Shown here piece by piece: positions 1-5,016 of a stretch of 7,689 nucleotides of DNA. The DNA comes from Planctomycetaceae bacterium. GTDB lineage: Bacteria > Planctomycetota > Planctomycetia > Planctomycetales > Planctomycetaceae. The translations under genes were made by a program, and so were the position numbers. The stretch lies in the NCBI GenBank assembly GCA_016765335.1, contig JAESQE010000137.1, positions 8,376 through 16,064 of the forward strand. Direction: 5' to 3'. How positions within the stretch are numbered: position 1 is the stretch's first letter; the number at the start of each line of letters is the position of its first letter. The notes beneath the pieces were generated by a model, which made no database searches, was not told the DNA's origin, and was given only the letters and a program-made list of their open reading frames with translations.

Positions 1-287
1 GCTTTTGCATTCTCGCCCTTGGCGAAAACAATAACCCGCTGATTTTTACCAATACCGTTCGGAAGAATTATGGACCCTCTCACGAGCTGATCTGCCTGCC
101 TGGAGTCTATTCCCAGTCGGACAGAAAGCTCAACAGTCTGGTCAAACTTGCAAGGTTTTCCGCCGCCAGTTAGAGACTGTTCCCACGCCTTAAGTTCATG
201 CACCCCTTCGGAAACACTCACGTCACCCAAGGCTTCTGCCTTCTGCCGCAGTTCATCCATCCTTTTTGACTTTGACTTTACCGCCAT
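1..287 (-). CDS. rplA: 50S ribosomal protein L1, N-terminal part (cut by window edge)
   Basis: Ribosomal protein L1 binds 23S rRNA in the mobile L1 stalk near the E site. In many bacteria it also represses translation of its own operon by binding the mRNA. Reading the minus strand from the ATG at 287-285 gives 95 complete codons with no stop, and the frame is still open at base 1, so the C-terminal part lies outside the window. The start [13 protein letters not shown] is basic. It is followed by the L1 signature [20 protein letters not shown], then [14 protein letters not shown] and the strand RVIVFAKG, all in the usual order. A Shine-Dalgarno AGGTG (298-294) stands 6 nt before the ATG and fixes the start. 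The gene follows rplK by 93 bp with no promoter or terminator recognised between them, so co-transcription as an L11 operon is likely. The family assignment is firm; regulation is inferred. Confidence 0.95.
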   Translation of the reverse strand, partial: MAVKSKSKRMDELRQKAEALGDVSVSEGVHELKAWEQSLTGGGKPCKFDQTVELSVRLGIDSRQADQLVRGSIILPNGIGKNQRVIVFAKGENAK

Positions 288-380
288 TTCAAACACCTAT
301 CAACCAACGAGGATTAACTCTAAATATATCAAACAAAACTTAAGAAAACGCTAAGCATTCCGAGCCGAATACCACCAGCG

Positions 381-806
381 TTAGTCAACAACCTCTATGC
401 CCATACTGCGGGCAGTCCCCTCGATCATCAACGAGGCCTGCTCGGGACACGAGGAATTCAGGTCGGCAAACTTTGTTTTTACAATTTCTTTTATCTGGTC
501 TTTGGTTACGGTCCCTACTTTATCCGCCTTGGGATTGCCAGACCCTTTTGCTACCTGGGCCGCCTGCTTAAGCAGAACTGCTGCCGGCGGACTCTTAAGG
601 ATAAAATCAAAAGAGCGATCATCATATATTGTGATAACTACCGGCAGGACCATTCCTGACATATCTTTTGTTCGTTCATTAAACTGTTGAACAAACTGAC
701 CGATATTTACGCCGTGCGGGCCAAGTGCGGTACCGACTGGAGGAGCCGGGGTTGCCTGCCCACCAGTGATTTGAACTTTGATTTCACCCGTTATATTTTT
801 TGCCAT
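381..806 (-). CDS. rplK: 50S ribosomal protein L11
   Basis: L11 forms the base of the GTPase-associated centre on 23S rRNA, where elongation factors dock and thiostrepton acts. The 141 residues match the usual family length. The N-terminal domain carries the proline-rich linker ATPAPPVG (18-25) and [11 protein letters not shown] (29-38). The C-terminal rRNA-binding domain has [13 protein letters not shown] (71-83) and the family signature [11 protein letters not shown] (129-139). The ATG at 806-804 is chosen because [12 protein letters not shown] is the standard L11 start. It is preceded by AGGG (817-814) at a 7-nt spacing. An in-frame start 16 codons upstream (854) would add an unconserved extension and is rejected. 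The gene lies 138 bp after nusG and 93 bp before rplA. A bulged hairpin (816-841) touches its ribosome binding site. Confidence 0.97.
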   Translation of the reverse strand: MAKNITGEIKVQITGGQATPAPPVGTALGPHGVNIGQFVQQFNERTKDMSGMVLPVVITIYDDRSFDFILKSPPAAVLLKQAAQVAKGSGNPKADKVGTVTKDQIKEIVKTKFADLNSSCPEQASLMIEGTARSMGIEVVD

Positions 807-815
807 TTTTTTACC

Positions 816-841
816 CTGATGCCACCCAAGTGACATATCAG
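816..841 (-). promoter_or_regulatory. Bulged hairpin at the rplK ribosome binding site; candidate L1 autoregulatory site
   Basis: On the minus strand the bases form CTGA, a 2-nt bulge TA, TGTCAC, loop TTGG, GTGGCA, TCAG. That is ten base pairs including one G-U, with a bulge on the 5' side only. Its 3' end runs into the Shine-Dalgarno AGGG of rplK (814-817), so folding or protein binding here could limit initiation. In Escherichia coli, L1 binds the leader of the L11 mRNA and represses both genes. That precedent and the location suggest the role, but I cannot align this hairpin convincingly to the known L1 consensus. Confidence 0.4.
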
Positions 842-944
842 CCTTGCTAAACACTCAACTCGTATTAATAAATGCCCTCAAGCAGATTCAACCCGCCCCG
901 GACTTCTTGCAAACAACCCTACAGGCCAGTACGCCAATCAAGAC

Positions 945-1544
945 TTACTCTTTTTCTACCTGCCAGTGCTCTAGTTCCACTGGAGTGGGCCGCCCGAAGA
1001 TTTCAATCAGAACGCTAATTTTCCCACTTGATAAGTCGATCGCCTCGATTGACCCCTCAAAGCTTTCAAACGTCCCTTCGCCGATTTTAACTATATCACC
1101 AACCGCCAGGTCAATTTTAACCTTGGCTTCGCTCTCTTCTTTTGTTTCTTCTGCGCCCAACATTCGGGCAATCTCTTCCTCCTGCATTGGCATCGGCTTG
1201 CCAGCTGCACCGGTGAAGTCACCAACACCGCCGGTACCTCGCACCAAGTACCAAGAGTCATCATTCAGCATCATCTGAACCATGACATAGCCGGGATACA
1301 GTCGTTGCTCCCGGACACGCTTTTTGCCACCCTTAGTCTCTACTATCTTCTCTGTAGGAATAATGATTTCCCCGAAGTACTCTTCGAGGTCATCTCGCTT
1401 AATTCGCTTCAAGAGAGAGTCTCGAATTGTCTTTTCGCGATTTGACTGCACCTTCAGCACATACCATCGCATGTCCGGTTGGCCATCATTAGCCTCGTTA
1501 TCTCGCGAGGGGATTCCTGAATTTGAAAAATCCGCATCATCCAT
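945..1544 (-). CDS. nusG: Transcription termination/antitermination factor NusG
   Basis: NusG binds the RNA polymerase clamp through its NGN domain. Through its KOW domain it contacts Rho or ribosomal protein S10, affecting pausing, termination and transcription-translation coupling. From the ATG at 1544-1542 the protein has 199 residues. Residues 1-24 are an acidic, low-complexity extension. The NGN domain begins at [14 protein letters not shown] (25-38) and includes [11 protein letters not shown] (about 81-91) and [12 protein letters not shown] (101-112). A Glu-rich linker leads to the KOW domain (about 147-199) with [10 protein letters not shown] and FESFEG. A weak GGA lies 9 nt before the chosen ATG. 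Alternatives are TTG at 1589, which falls in the T-run of a hairpin and is unlikely, and ATG at 1472, which would give a minimal NusG without the extension. It lies between secE and rplK and seems to have its own promoter (1673-1701). Confidence 0.95.
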   Translation of the reverse strand: MDDADFSNSGIPSRDNEANDGQPDMRWYVLKVQSNREKTIRDSLLKRIKRDDLEEYFGEIIIPTEKIVETKGGKKRVREQRLYPGYVMVQMMLNDDSWYLVRGTGGVGDFTGAAGKPMPMQEEEIARMLGAEETKEESEAKVKIDLAVGDIVKIGEGTFESFEGSIEAIDLSSGKISVLIEIFGRPTPVELEHWQVEKE

Positions 1545-1587
1545 GGAATCTGATCCACAAAACTCGACTAAGGGAAACCGATATGAC

Positions 1588-1619
1588 AAAAAGTAATTAC
1601 AGGCTCAATTCGCCTGCAA
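1588..1619 (-). terminator. Terminator-like hairpin in the nusG leader (possible attenuator)
   Basis: On the minus strand TTGCAGGC, loop GAATTGA, GCCTGTAA form an 8-bp stem with one G-U (1597-1619). It is followed by TTAC and a run of five T (1592-1588). It lies downstream of the predicted nusG promoter and 43 bp upstream of the nusG start, so if active it would act on the nusG transcript itself. The T-run is short and separated from the stem, so efficiency is uncertain. Confidence 0.35.
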
Positions 1620-1672
1620 TAGCTGTAACTTACAATATCCTGAACTCTAAGCTGAACTGTAAAGAATCGGAG

Positions 1673-1701
1673 ATTATGCCCCGACCCGATTTGAATTTCA
1701 A
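1673..1701 (-). promoter_or_regulatory. Sigma-70-type promoter for nusG (and probably rplK-rplA)
   Basis: The minus strand reads TTGAAA (1701-1696) as the -35 box and CATAAT (1678-1673) as the -10 box. Each matches the consensus at five of six positions, and the spacer is the ideal 17 bp. The expected start near 1666 gives a leader of about 120 nt before nusG. It lies in the 249-bp gap after secE, which is long for this operon and supports a separate transcription start. That planctomycete housekeeping promoters resemble this consensus is an assumption. Confidence 0.55.
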
Positions 1702-1710
1702 GGCACATCA

Positions 1711-1742
1711 GGCGACTGTGCAAAAAAGATTGCAAGGTCGCC
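1711..1742 (-). repeat. Large hairpin 3' of secE, just upstream of the nusG promoter
   Basis: Six base pairs (GGCGAC with GTCGCC) enclose a 2x2 internal loop, then five base pairs (TGCAA with TTGCA) and a 6-nt loop at 1724-1729. It begins 51 bp after the secE stop and ends 9 bp before the -35 box of the nusG promoter. No T-run follows on the minus strand, so it is not a classical intrinsic terminator. It could stabilise or mark the 3' end of the secE transcript or be an RNase III-type processing site. Confidence 0.5.
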
Positions 1743-1793
1743 ACCCAAAGGCTGTTTATCGCAATGCACCTTGCCTGCACGCCGACTGCCTGG

Positions 1794-2225
1794 CTACATC
1801 TTCAAGAATCCAACACTCTGGAATACAAACTGCCAGATGAGATCGAAAAGAAATAGCGACAGGGCAAGAAATAGCATTGTCACCAGTACGACAACAGTAG
1901 CTCTCCATAACTGAGGCCATGAAGGCCAAGACACTTTGTCCATTTCGCCCTGAACGCCAATCATAAAATCAGCAATCGGAGCGACATTGACGATCCGGTA
2001 GGCAAACCAGCATCCCAGTACTCCGATGAGAACCGGAAGCCCTGATACGATGGCCTGGGAAGTACCTACTGGAAAGTTATCGGAAAGGGTGGTAGCCGCA
2101 ATAATAAAAACTACTGCTGTAGTGACGCCACTAACCTGCCGAACTTGCTGCCCCTGGTTTCGCTTGTAGAGACCAACAGAAAGCATTCCTGCCAGCAAAT
2201 CTTTCATTAAACTTGATTTTGCCAT
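1794..2225 (-). CDS. secE: Preprotein translocase subunit SecE (three-helix type)
   Basis: SecE clamps SecY in the inner-membrane SecYEG channel for protein export. From the ATG at 2225-2223 it has 143 residues. Three hydrophobic stretches lie at about 32-46, 56-80 and 110-136. Between the second and third is the diagnostic amphipathic SecE segment [14 protein letters not shown] (94-107), which contains the conserved core KVSWPSW. Most bacterial SecE proteins have one membrane helix, whereas E. coli has three; here two extra helices precede the conserved core. The start is uncertain. ATG 2225 gives a natural MAKSS start but has no clear Shine-Dalgarno. ATG 2207 is in frame and overlaps the stop of a small upstream ORF as TAATG. 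GTG 2255 also lacks a ribosome binding site. The gene sits 88 bp after tRNA-Trp and upstream of nusG, the usual bacterial place. Confidence 0.92.
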   Translation of the reverse strand: MAKSSLMKDLLAGMLSVGLYKRNQGQQVRQVSGVTTAVVFIIAATTLSDNFPVGTSQAIVSGLPVLIGVLGCWFAYRIVNVAPIADFMIGVQGEMDKVSWPSWPQLWRATVVVLVTMLFLALSLFLFDLIWQFVFQSVGFLKM

Positions 2226-2245
2226 ACTTGAAACCAACTTGCCAT
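2207..2245 (-). CDS. Putative 12-codon leader ORF overlapping the secE start
   Basis: The minus-strand ATG at 2245-2243 reads [12 protein letters not shown] and stops at TAA 2209-2207. Its Shine-Dalgarno AGGTG (2257-2253) is the only good one in front of secE and sits at the ideal 7-nt distance from this ATG rather than from any secE start. The TAA overlaps an in-frame secE ATG as TAATG, a typical translational-coupling arrangement. Two of the twelve sense codons are Trp, and the tRNA-Trp gene lies directly upstream. The peptide has no known relatives that I recognise. It may be a regulatory leader, a coupling device, or chance. Confidence 0.35.
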   Translation of the reverse strand: MASWFQVWQNQV

Positions 2246-2252
2246 AATGCTT

Positions 2253-2269
2253 CACCTAGCCGCTAGGCG
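2253..2269 (-). promoter_or_regulatory. Hairpin enclosing the Shine-Dalgarno in front of secE
   Basis: The minus strand reads CGCCTAG, loop CGG, CTAGGTG: seven consecutive pairs with one G-U. The AGGTG at its 3' side is the ribosome binding site for the small ORF that overlaps secE. When folded it would hide that site, so translation initiation here should depend on opening this stem. Confidence 0.45.
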
Positions 2270-2289
2270 ACCGGGTGTCAGAGGATGCT

Positions 2290-2305
2290 GCCAGCTTTTG
2301 CTGAC
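2290..2305 (-). repeat. Hairpin in the tRNA-Trp 3' trailer / secE leader
   Basis: The minus strand forms GTCAGC, loop AAAA, GCTGGC: six pairs with one G-U, eight bases after the tRNA-Trp 3' end. The GTCAG segment (2305-2301) could instead pair with CTGAC at 2281-2277, so two mutually exclusive folds exist. There is no T-run, so it is not an intrinsic terminator. It may guide tRNA 3' processing or belong to the secE leader structure. Confidence 0.35.
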
Positions 2306-2313
2306 CCTATAAG

Positions 2314-2386
2314 CACGGGCGGAGGGACTTGAACCCGCAACCCCCGGATTTGGAATCCGGTGCTCTGCCAATTGAGCTACGCCCGT
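2314..2386 (-). tRNA. trnW: tRNA-Trp (anticodon CCA)
   Basis: The 73-nt minus-strand cloverleaf has the seven-pair acceptor stem ACGGGCG/CGCCCGT and the anticodon stem-loop CCGGA-TTCCAAA-TCCGG with anticodon CCA. The T arm contains GGGTTCAAGTCCC and the discriminator is G73, as expected for bacterial tRNA-Trp. The 3' CCA is not encoded; the next bases are CTT. It lies between rpmG and secE, a conserved position in many bacteria, and is probably cut from the rpmG-secE transcript. Confidence 0.97.
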
Positions 2387-2420
2387 AATAAAGGCAACTT
2401 TTGCCTGTGTAAATTAATTG

Positions 2421-2576
2421 TTACTTCTTGCGAGACTCTTTGTGTATTGTGTGCCGCCTTAGTTTGGGGCAGTACCTGCTTAGTTCGAGCCGCTCGGTTC
2501 CTCGCATTTCTTTTTCCACGCGATAATTTCTTACACCTGTTTCTGTGCATTCCAACCAAACATATTCACGAGCCAT
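2421..2576 (-). CDS. rpmG: 50S ribosomal protein L33
   Basis: This 51-residue protein starts at the minus-strand ATG 2576-2574 and ends at TAA 2423-2421. L33 is a small basic protein of the large subunit near the E site. The sequence begins MAREYVWLECTETG, then VRNYRVEKEM, RGTERLELSRYCPKLRR and HTIHKESRKK. It matches the L33 pattern of an N-terminal strand, a K/R-rich loop, LEL.RYCP and a C-terminal HT.H/YKE.K. Classical zinc-binding L33 has CxxC twice; here each pair keeps only its first cysteine (C10 and C36) and the partners are T13 and L39, so a canonical four-cysteine zinc site is impossible. The gene sits between tuf and tRNA-Trp, the usual place for rpmG. The Shine-Dalgarno is weak. 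In this small gene the other frames also give ORFs, but only this frame makes L33. Confidence 0.93.
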   Translation of the reverse strand: MAREYVWLECTETGVRNYRVEKEMRGTERLELSRYCPKLRRHTIHKESRKK

Positions 2577-2683
2577 GACGATAACCCAATCCCATTAATC
2601 CAAGTAGCAATCACTCTTTTATTATTACCTGAAGCACAGCATGAAAGACCTTTACAGCCTCTCCCCCCTGGCCTCAACACGCT

Positions 2684-2726
2684 TAAGAAAACCAAGCCTC
2701 GCGCCCTCAATGCGAGGGGCGAGGCT
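2684..2726 (-). terminator. Rho-independent terminator after tuf
   Basis: The minus-strand arms AGCCTCGCCCCTC (2726-2714) and GAGGGCGCGAGGCT (2708-2695) pair over 13 base pairs with one bulged base, closing a 5-nt loop. They are followed by the T-rich tract TTGGTTTTCTT (2694-2684). It starts 58 bp after the tuf stop and about 108 bp before rpmG, so it probably ends most tRNA-tuf transcripts and leaves rpmG-trnW-secE to readthrough or a weak promoter that I cannot define. Confidence 0.75.
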
Positions 2727-2783
2727 GACTTATTTACATCTTTCAGTAGCACCTAGCTCCGCTAAATCGACCGTAGCAGAGTC

Positions 2784-3980
2784 CTACTCAAGAATTTTTG
2801 TCACAACGCCAGAACCAACAGTTCGGCCGCCTTCGCGAATTGCGAATCGACTCCCTGCGTCCATGGCAACTGGCTTCTGAAGCTGAACCTCTAGTGCAAC
2901 ATTGTCGCCCGGCATGCACATCTCTGCTCCGCCAAGTAATTTTGCACTACCAGTTACGTCCGTCGTACGGAAGAAGAACTGAGGGCTGTATCCACTAAAG
3001 AACGGAGTGTGTCGCCCGCCTTCGTCCTTGCTTAGCACGTAAACTTCGCACTCAAACTTAGTGTGAGGATTAATCGAGCCAGGAGCAGCGAGGCATTGCC
3101 CACGCTCAACATCGCTTTGATCGACACCCCGAAGCAGCAAGCCGACATTGTCGCCTGCCATGCCTGTATCGAGGGTTTTATTGAACATCTCAACGCCAGT
3201 GACGGTTGTTTCTGCAGTTTCTCGCAGACCAACGATTTCAACCTTTTCGCCAACATTGATGACACCGCGTTCGATTCGACCAGTTGCAACTGTACCACGA
3301 CCTTTGATCGAGAATACGTCTTCAACCGACATCAGGAACGGCTTGTCAGATTCCCGAGCAGGCTCAGGGATATCAGAGTCAAGAGCATTCAGCAAACTCT
3401 GAATACATGCCCCTGCTGCTTCATCAGCTGGAGTTTCCAGTGCAGCTTTTGCGTTTCCGCGAATGATCTGAATGTCGTCCCCGGGGAAGTCGTACTTATT
3501 AAGAAGTTCGCGAACTTCCATTTCGACTAATTCCAGCAGCTCTTCATCATCAACCAGGTCACACTTGTTCAAGAAAACAACCAAAGCAGGCACGTTTACC
3601 TGACGAGCAAGCAAGATATGCTCACGAGTCTGAGGCATCGGCCCATCTGCGGCTGAGACAACAAGAATCGCCCCATCCATCTGGGCAGCACCGGTAATCA
3701 TGTTCTTTACGTAATCAGCATGCCCAGGGCAATCGATATGAGCATAGTGGCGAGCTTCGGATTCGTACTCCACATGACTCACGGCAATTGTAACCGTTTT
3801 GGAGTCATCGCGAACAGTACCACCCTTGGTAATTTCCGCATAGCTTAGGTTTTTGGCAAGCCCCTTGACCGCCTGCACCTGAACAATTGCTGCGGTTAAT
3901 GTACTTTTTCCATGATCGATGTGACCGATAGTCCCCACGTTAACGTGTGGTTTTGTGCGTTCAAATACTTCCTTAGCCAT
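2784..3980 (-). CDS. tuf: Translation elongation factor EF-Tu
   Basis: EF-Tu is the GTPase that delivers aminoacyl-tRNA to the ribosomal A site. The 398 residues contain G1 GHIDHGKS (19-26), G3 DCPGH (83-87), G4 NKCD (138-141), then domains 2 and 3 with [13 protein letters not shown] (227-239), GGRHTPFF (321-328), FRTTDVTG (337-344) and the C-terminal [18 protein letters not shown] 3980-3978 is preceded by a strong GGAGGT (3997-3992) at 11 nt. Several positions that are nearly invariant in other bacteria differ. Switch I reads SKTVTI (60-65) where ARGITI is usual, the P-loop ends in Ser26 instead of Thr, the G5 motif is NAK (176-178) instead of SAL, and GYRPQF is GYSPQF (330-335). I recall the same kind of switch I in other planctomycete EF-Tu proteins, so that part is probably lineage-wide. 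Four tRNA genes precede it in the same transcription unit. Confidence 0.97.
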   Translation of the reverse strand: MAKEVFERTKPHVNVGTIGHIDHGKSTLTAAIVQVQAVKGLAKNLSYAEITKGGTVRDDSKTVTIAVSHVEYESEARHYAHIDCPGHADYVKNMITGAAQMDGAILVVSAADGPMPQTREHILLARQVNVPALVVFLNKCDLVDDEELLELVEMEVRELLNKYDFPGDDIQIIRGNAKAALETPADEAAGACIQSLLNALDSDIPEPARESDKPFLMSVEDVFSIKGRGTVATGRIERGVINVGEKVEIVGLRETAETTVTGVEMFNKTLDTGMAGDNVGLLLRGVDQSDVERGQCLAAPGSINPHTKFECEVYVLSKDEGGRHTPFFSGYSPQFFFRTTDVTGSAKLLGGAEMCMPGDNVALEVQLQKPVAMDAGSRFAIREGGRTVGSGVVTKILE

Positions 3981-4005
3981 CTCTTAATCTTACCTCCAAA
4001 GCAGA

Positions 4006-4031
4006 CGATTCGAGCAATCGCGATAGATCGC
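4006..4031 (-). repeat. Tandem small inverted repeats just upstream of the tuf ribosome binding site
   Basis: CGATT and AATCG arms enclose a 5-nt loop (4006-4020), and immediately beside them GCGAT and ATCGC flank two bases (4020-4031). They lie 8 bp upstream of the tuf Shine-Dalgarno (3992-3997) on the mRNA side, so they could shape access to it. Arms of five base pairs are short and may be chance. Confidence 0.3.
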
Positions 4032-4091
4032 CCAAGTGTGAAACTGATGTAACTTTAATGACATTCTTTCCGGGAAGCGAGCCAGTCAGGG

Positions 4092-4113
4092 AAAAAAGTT
4101 AAAAACTAACTCT
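4092..4113 (-). terminator. Weak terminator-like hairpin between tRNA-Thr(GGU) and tuf
   Basis: On the minus strand AGAGTTA, loop GTTTT, TAACTTT form a 7-bp AT-rich stem with one G-U, running into six T in a row (4097-4092). It is too AT-rich to be a strong terminator. It could partly separate tRNA from tuf mRNA levels or be a processing site in the 260-bp spacer. Confidence 0.25.
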
Positions 4114-4237
4114 CTTCGCCAACAAACAGGCTGCCCAGCACCTTGCTGTGCAACTGGAGAAAACAGAACCCCAAAGTGGCTGTTCGTATTGAACCCAGTA
4201 ACCTTTGCTGCAGGTTGGGCTGCGTCGTCATCAGGCT

Positions 4238-4312
<75 letters not shown>

Positions 4313-4363
4313 ATCGCTGCCAGACAAGTCACCTTTTCAGGTGGCTTCCAACAAAAAAACAAG

Positions 4364-4434
4364 AGCGGGTGAAGGGAATCGAACCCTCACAACCAGCTTG
4401 GAAGGCTGGAGTACTACCATTGTACTACACCCGC
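4364..4434 (-). tRNA. trnG: tRNA-Gly (anticodon TCC)
   Basis: The 71-nt minus-strand cloverleaf has acceptor stem GCGGGTG/CACCCGC and anticodon arm CCAGC-CTTCCAA-GCTGG with anticodon TCC, reading GGA and GGG. The T arm is GAGGGTTCGATTCCCTT and the discriminator is T73, as usual for tRNA-Gly. CCA is not encoded. It corresponds to glyT in the E. coli operon. Confidence 0.97.
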
Positions 4435-4499
4435 AATGCTCCATTACTCTTCAAAACCCAGGCTCCACCTGAGATCAATACTCTTTGCACTATAAAAAG

Positions 4500-4581
<82 letters not shown>

Positions 4582-4635
4582 TCTTGTTTGACTCGTAATC
4601 CGTGCAAGATATACGGGCCAGCCGCGAAACTCAAG

Positions 4636-4707
<72 letters not shown>

Positions 4708-4720
4708 GTATTATTTACCT

Positions 4721-4803
4721 GCAAGTGCAAAAACTTGCGTAAAACAGCACTCAAAGTGAGTACGGATTCCGAACGCTTGCCCAACAGGCAATCTTTCGCA
4801 AGC
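4721..4803 (-). promoter_or_regulatory. Structured 5' leader of the tRNA-tuf operon
   Basis: Between the predicted transcription start and the first tRNA lie three inverted repeats. GCTTGC (4803-4798) pairs with GCAAGC (4780-4775), or alternatively TTGCC (4791-4787 side) pairs with GGCAA (4781-4777). ACTCA pairs with TGAGT across CTT (4761-4749). GCAAGT pairs with ACTTGC across a 6-nt loop (4738-4721). The last hairpin ends 13 nt before tRNA-Thr(UGU). They may protect or guide processing of the tRNA precursor. None has a T-run. Confidence 0.35.
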
Positions 4804-4808
4804 CGGGA

Positions 4809-4836
4809 ACTATAACGCTCCGGTCGCTAGATGCAA
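4809..4836 (-). promoter_or_regulatory. Promoter of the tRNA-tuf operon
   Basis: The minus strand reads TTGCAT (4836-4831) as the -35 box, a 16-bp spacer, and TATAGT (4814-4809) as the -10 box with one mismatch to consensus. AT-rich sequence lies upstream like an UP element. The bases right after the -10 are CCCGGC, a GC-rich discriminator typical of stable-RNA promoters under growth-rate and ppGpp control in other bacteria. Start is expected near 4802, about 95 nt before the first tRNA. The remainder of the gap up to the HEAT-repeat gene stop (about 4840-5016) shows nothing further that I can name. Confidence 0.6.
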
Positions 4837-5016
4837 GCGAAAAAGTTGTGAAAGTTGGCGAAATATAGAGTTTTCGAAGAAGAAAAGTTCTAATCCTACG
4901 CTGTGATCCCACGAGATTGCCCTTACTCTGTATCCGCATTGAAATTCATTTTCCGAATTATTGCGGACTCGTCAATCGGAATCCTGTTAATACTGCATTC
5001 AATGCCCGCACTGGAT

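Noticed and set aside
807..854. N-terminal extension of L11 to an upstream in-frame start
   Set aside because: The extra residues are not part of any L11 I know, and [12 protein letters not shown] with its own AGGG is the standard start.
844..1278. A 144-codon plus-strand ORF
   Set aside because: It is antisense to nusG and its leader, with no ribosome binding site and a low-complexity Ser/Pro/Thr-rich peptide.
2531..2752. A 73-codon minus-strand ORF between tuf and rpmG
   Set aside because: It runs through the tuf terminator hairpin and overlaps rpmG in another frame. Its peptide has no recognisable features, whereas the L33 frame is clear.
3063..3530. A 155-codon plus-strand ORF
   Set aside because: It is fully antisense to tuf, whose reading frame is unmistakably coding; long shadow ORFs are expected there.
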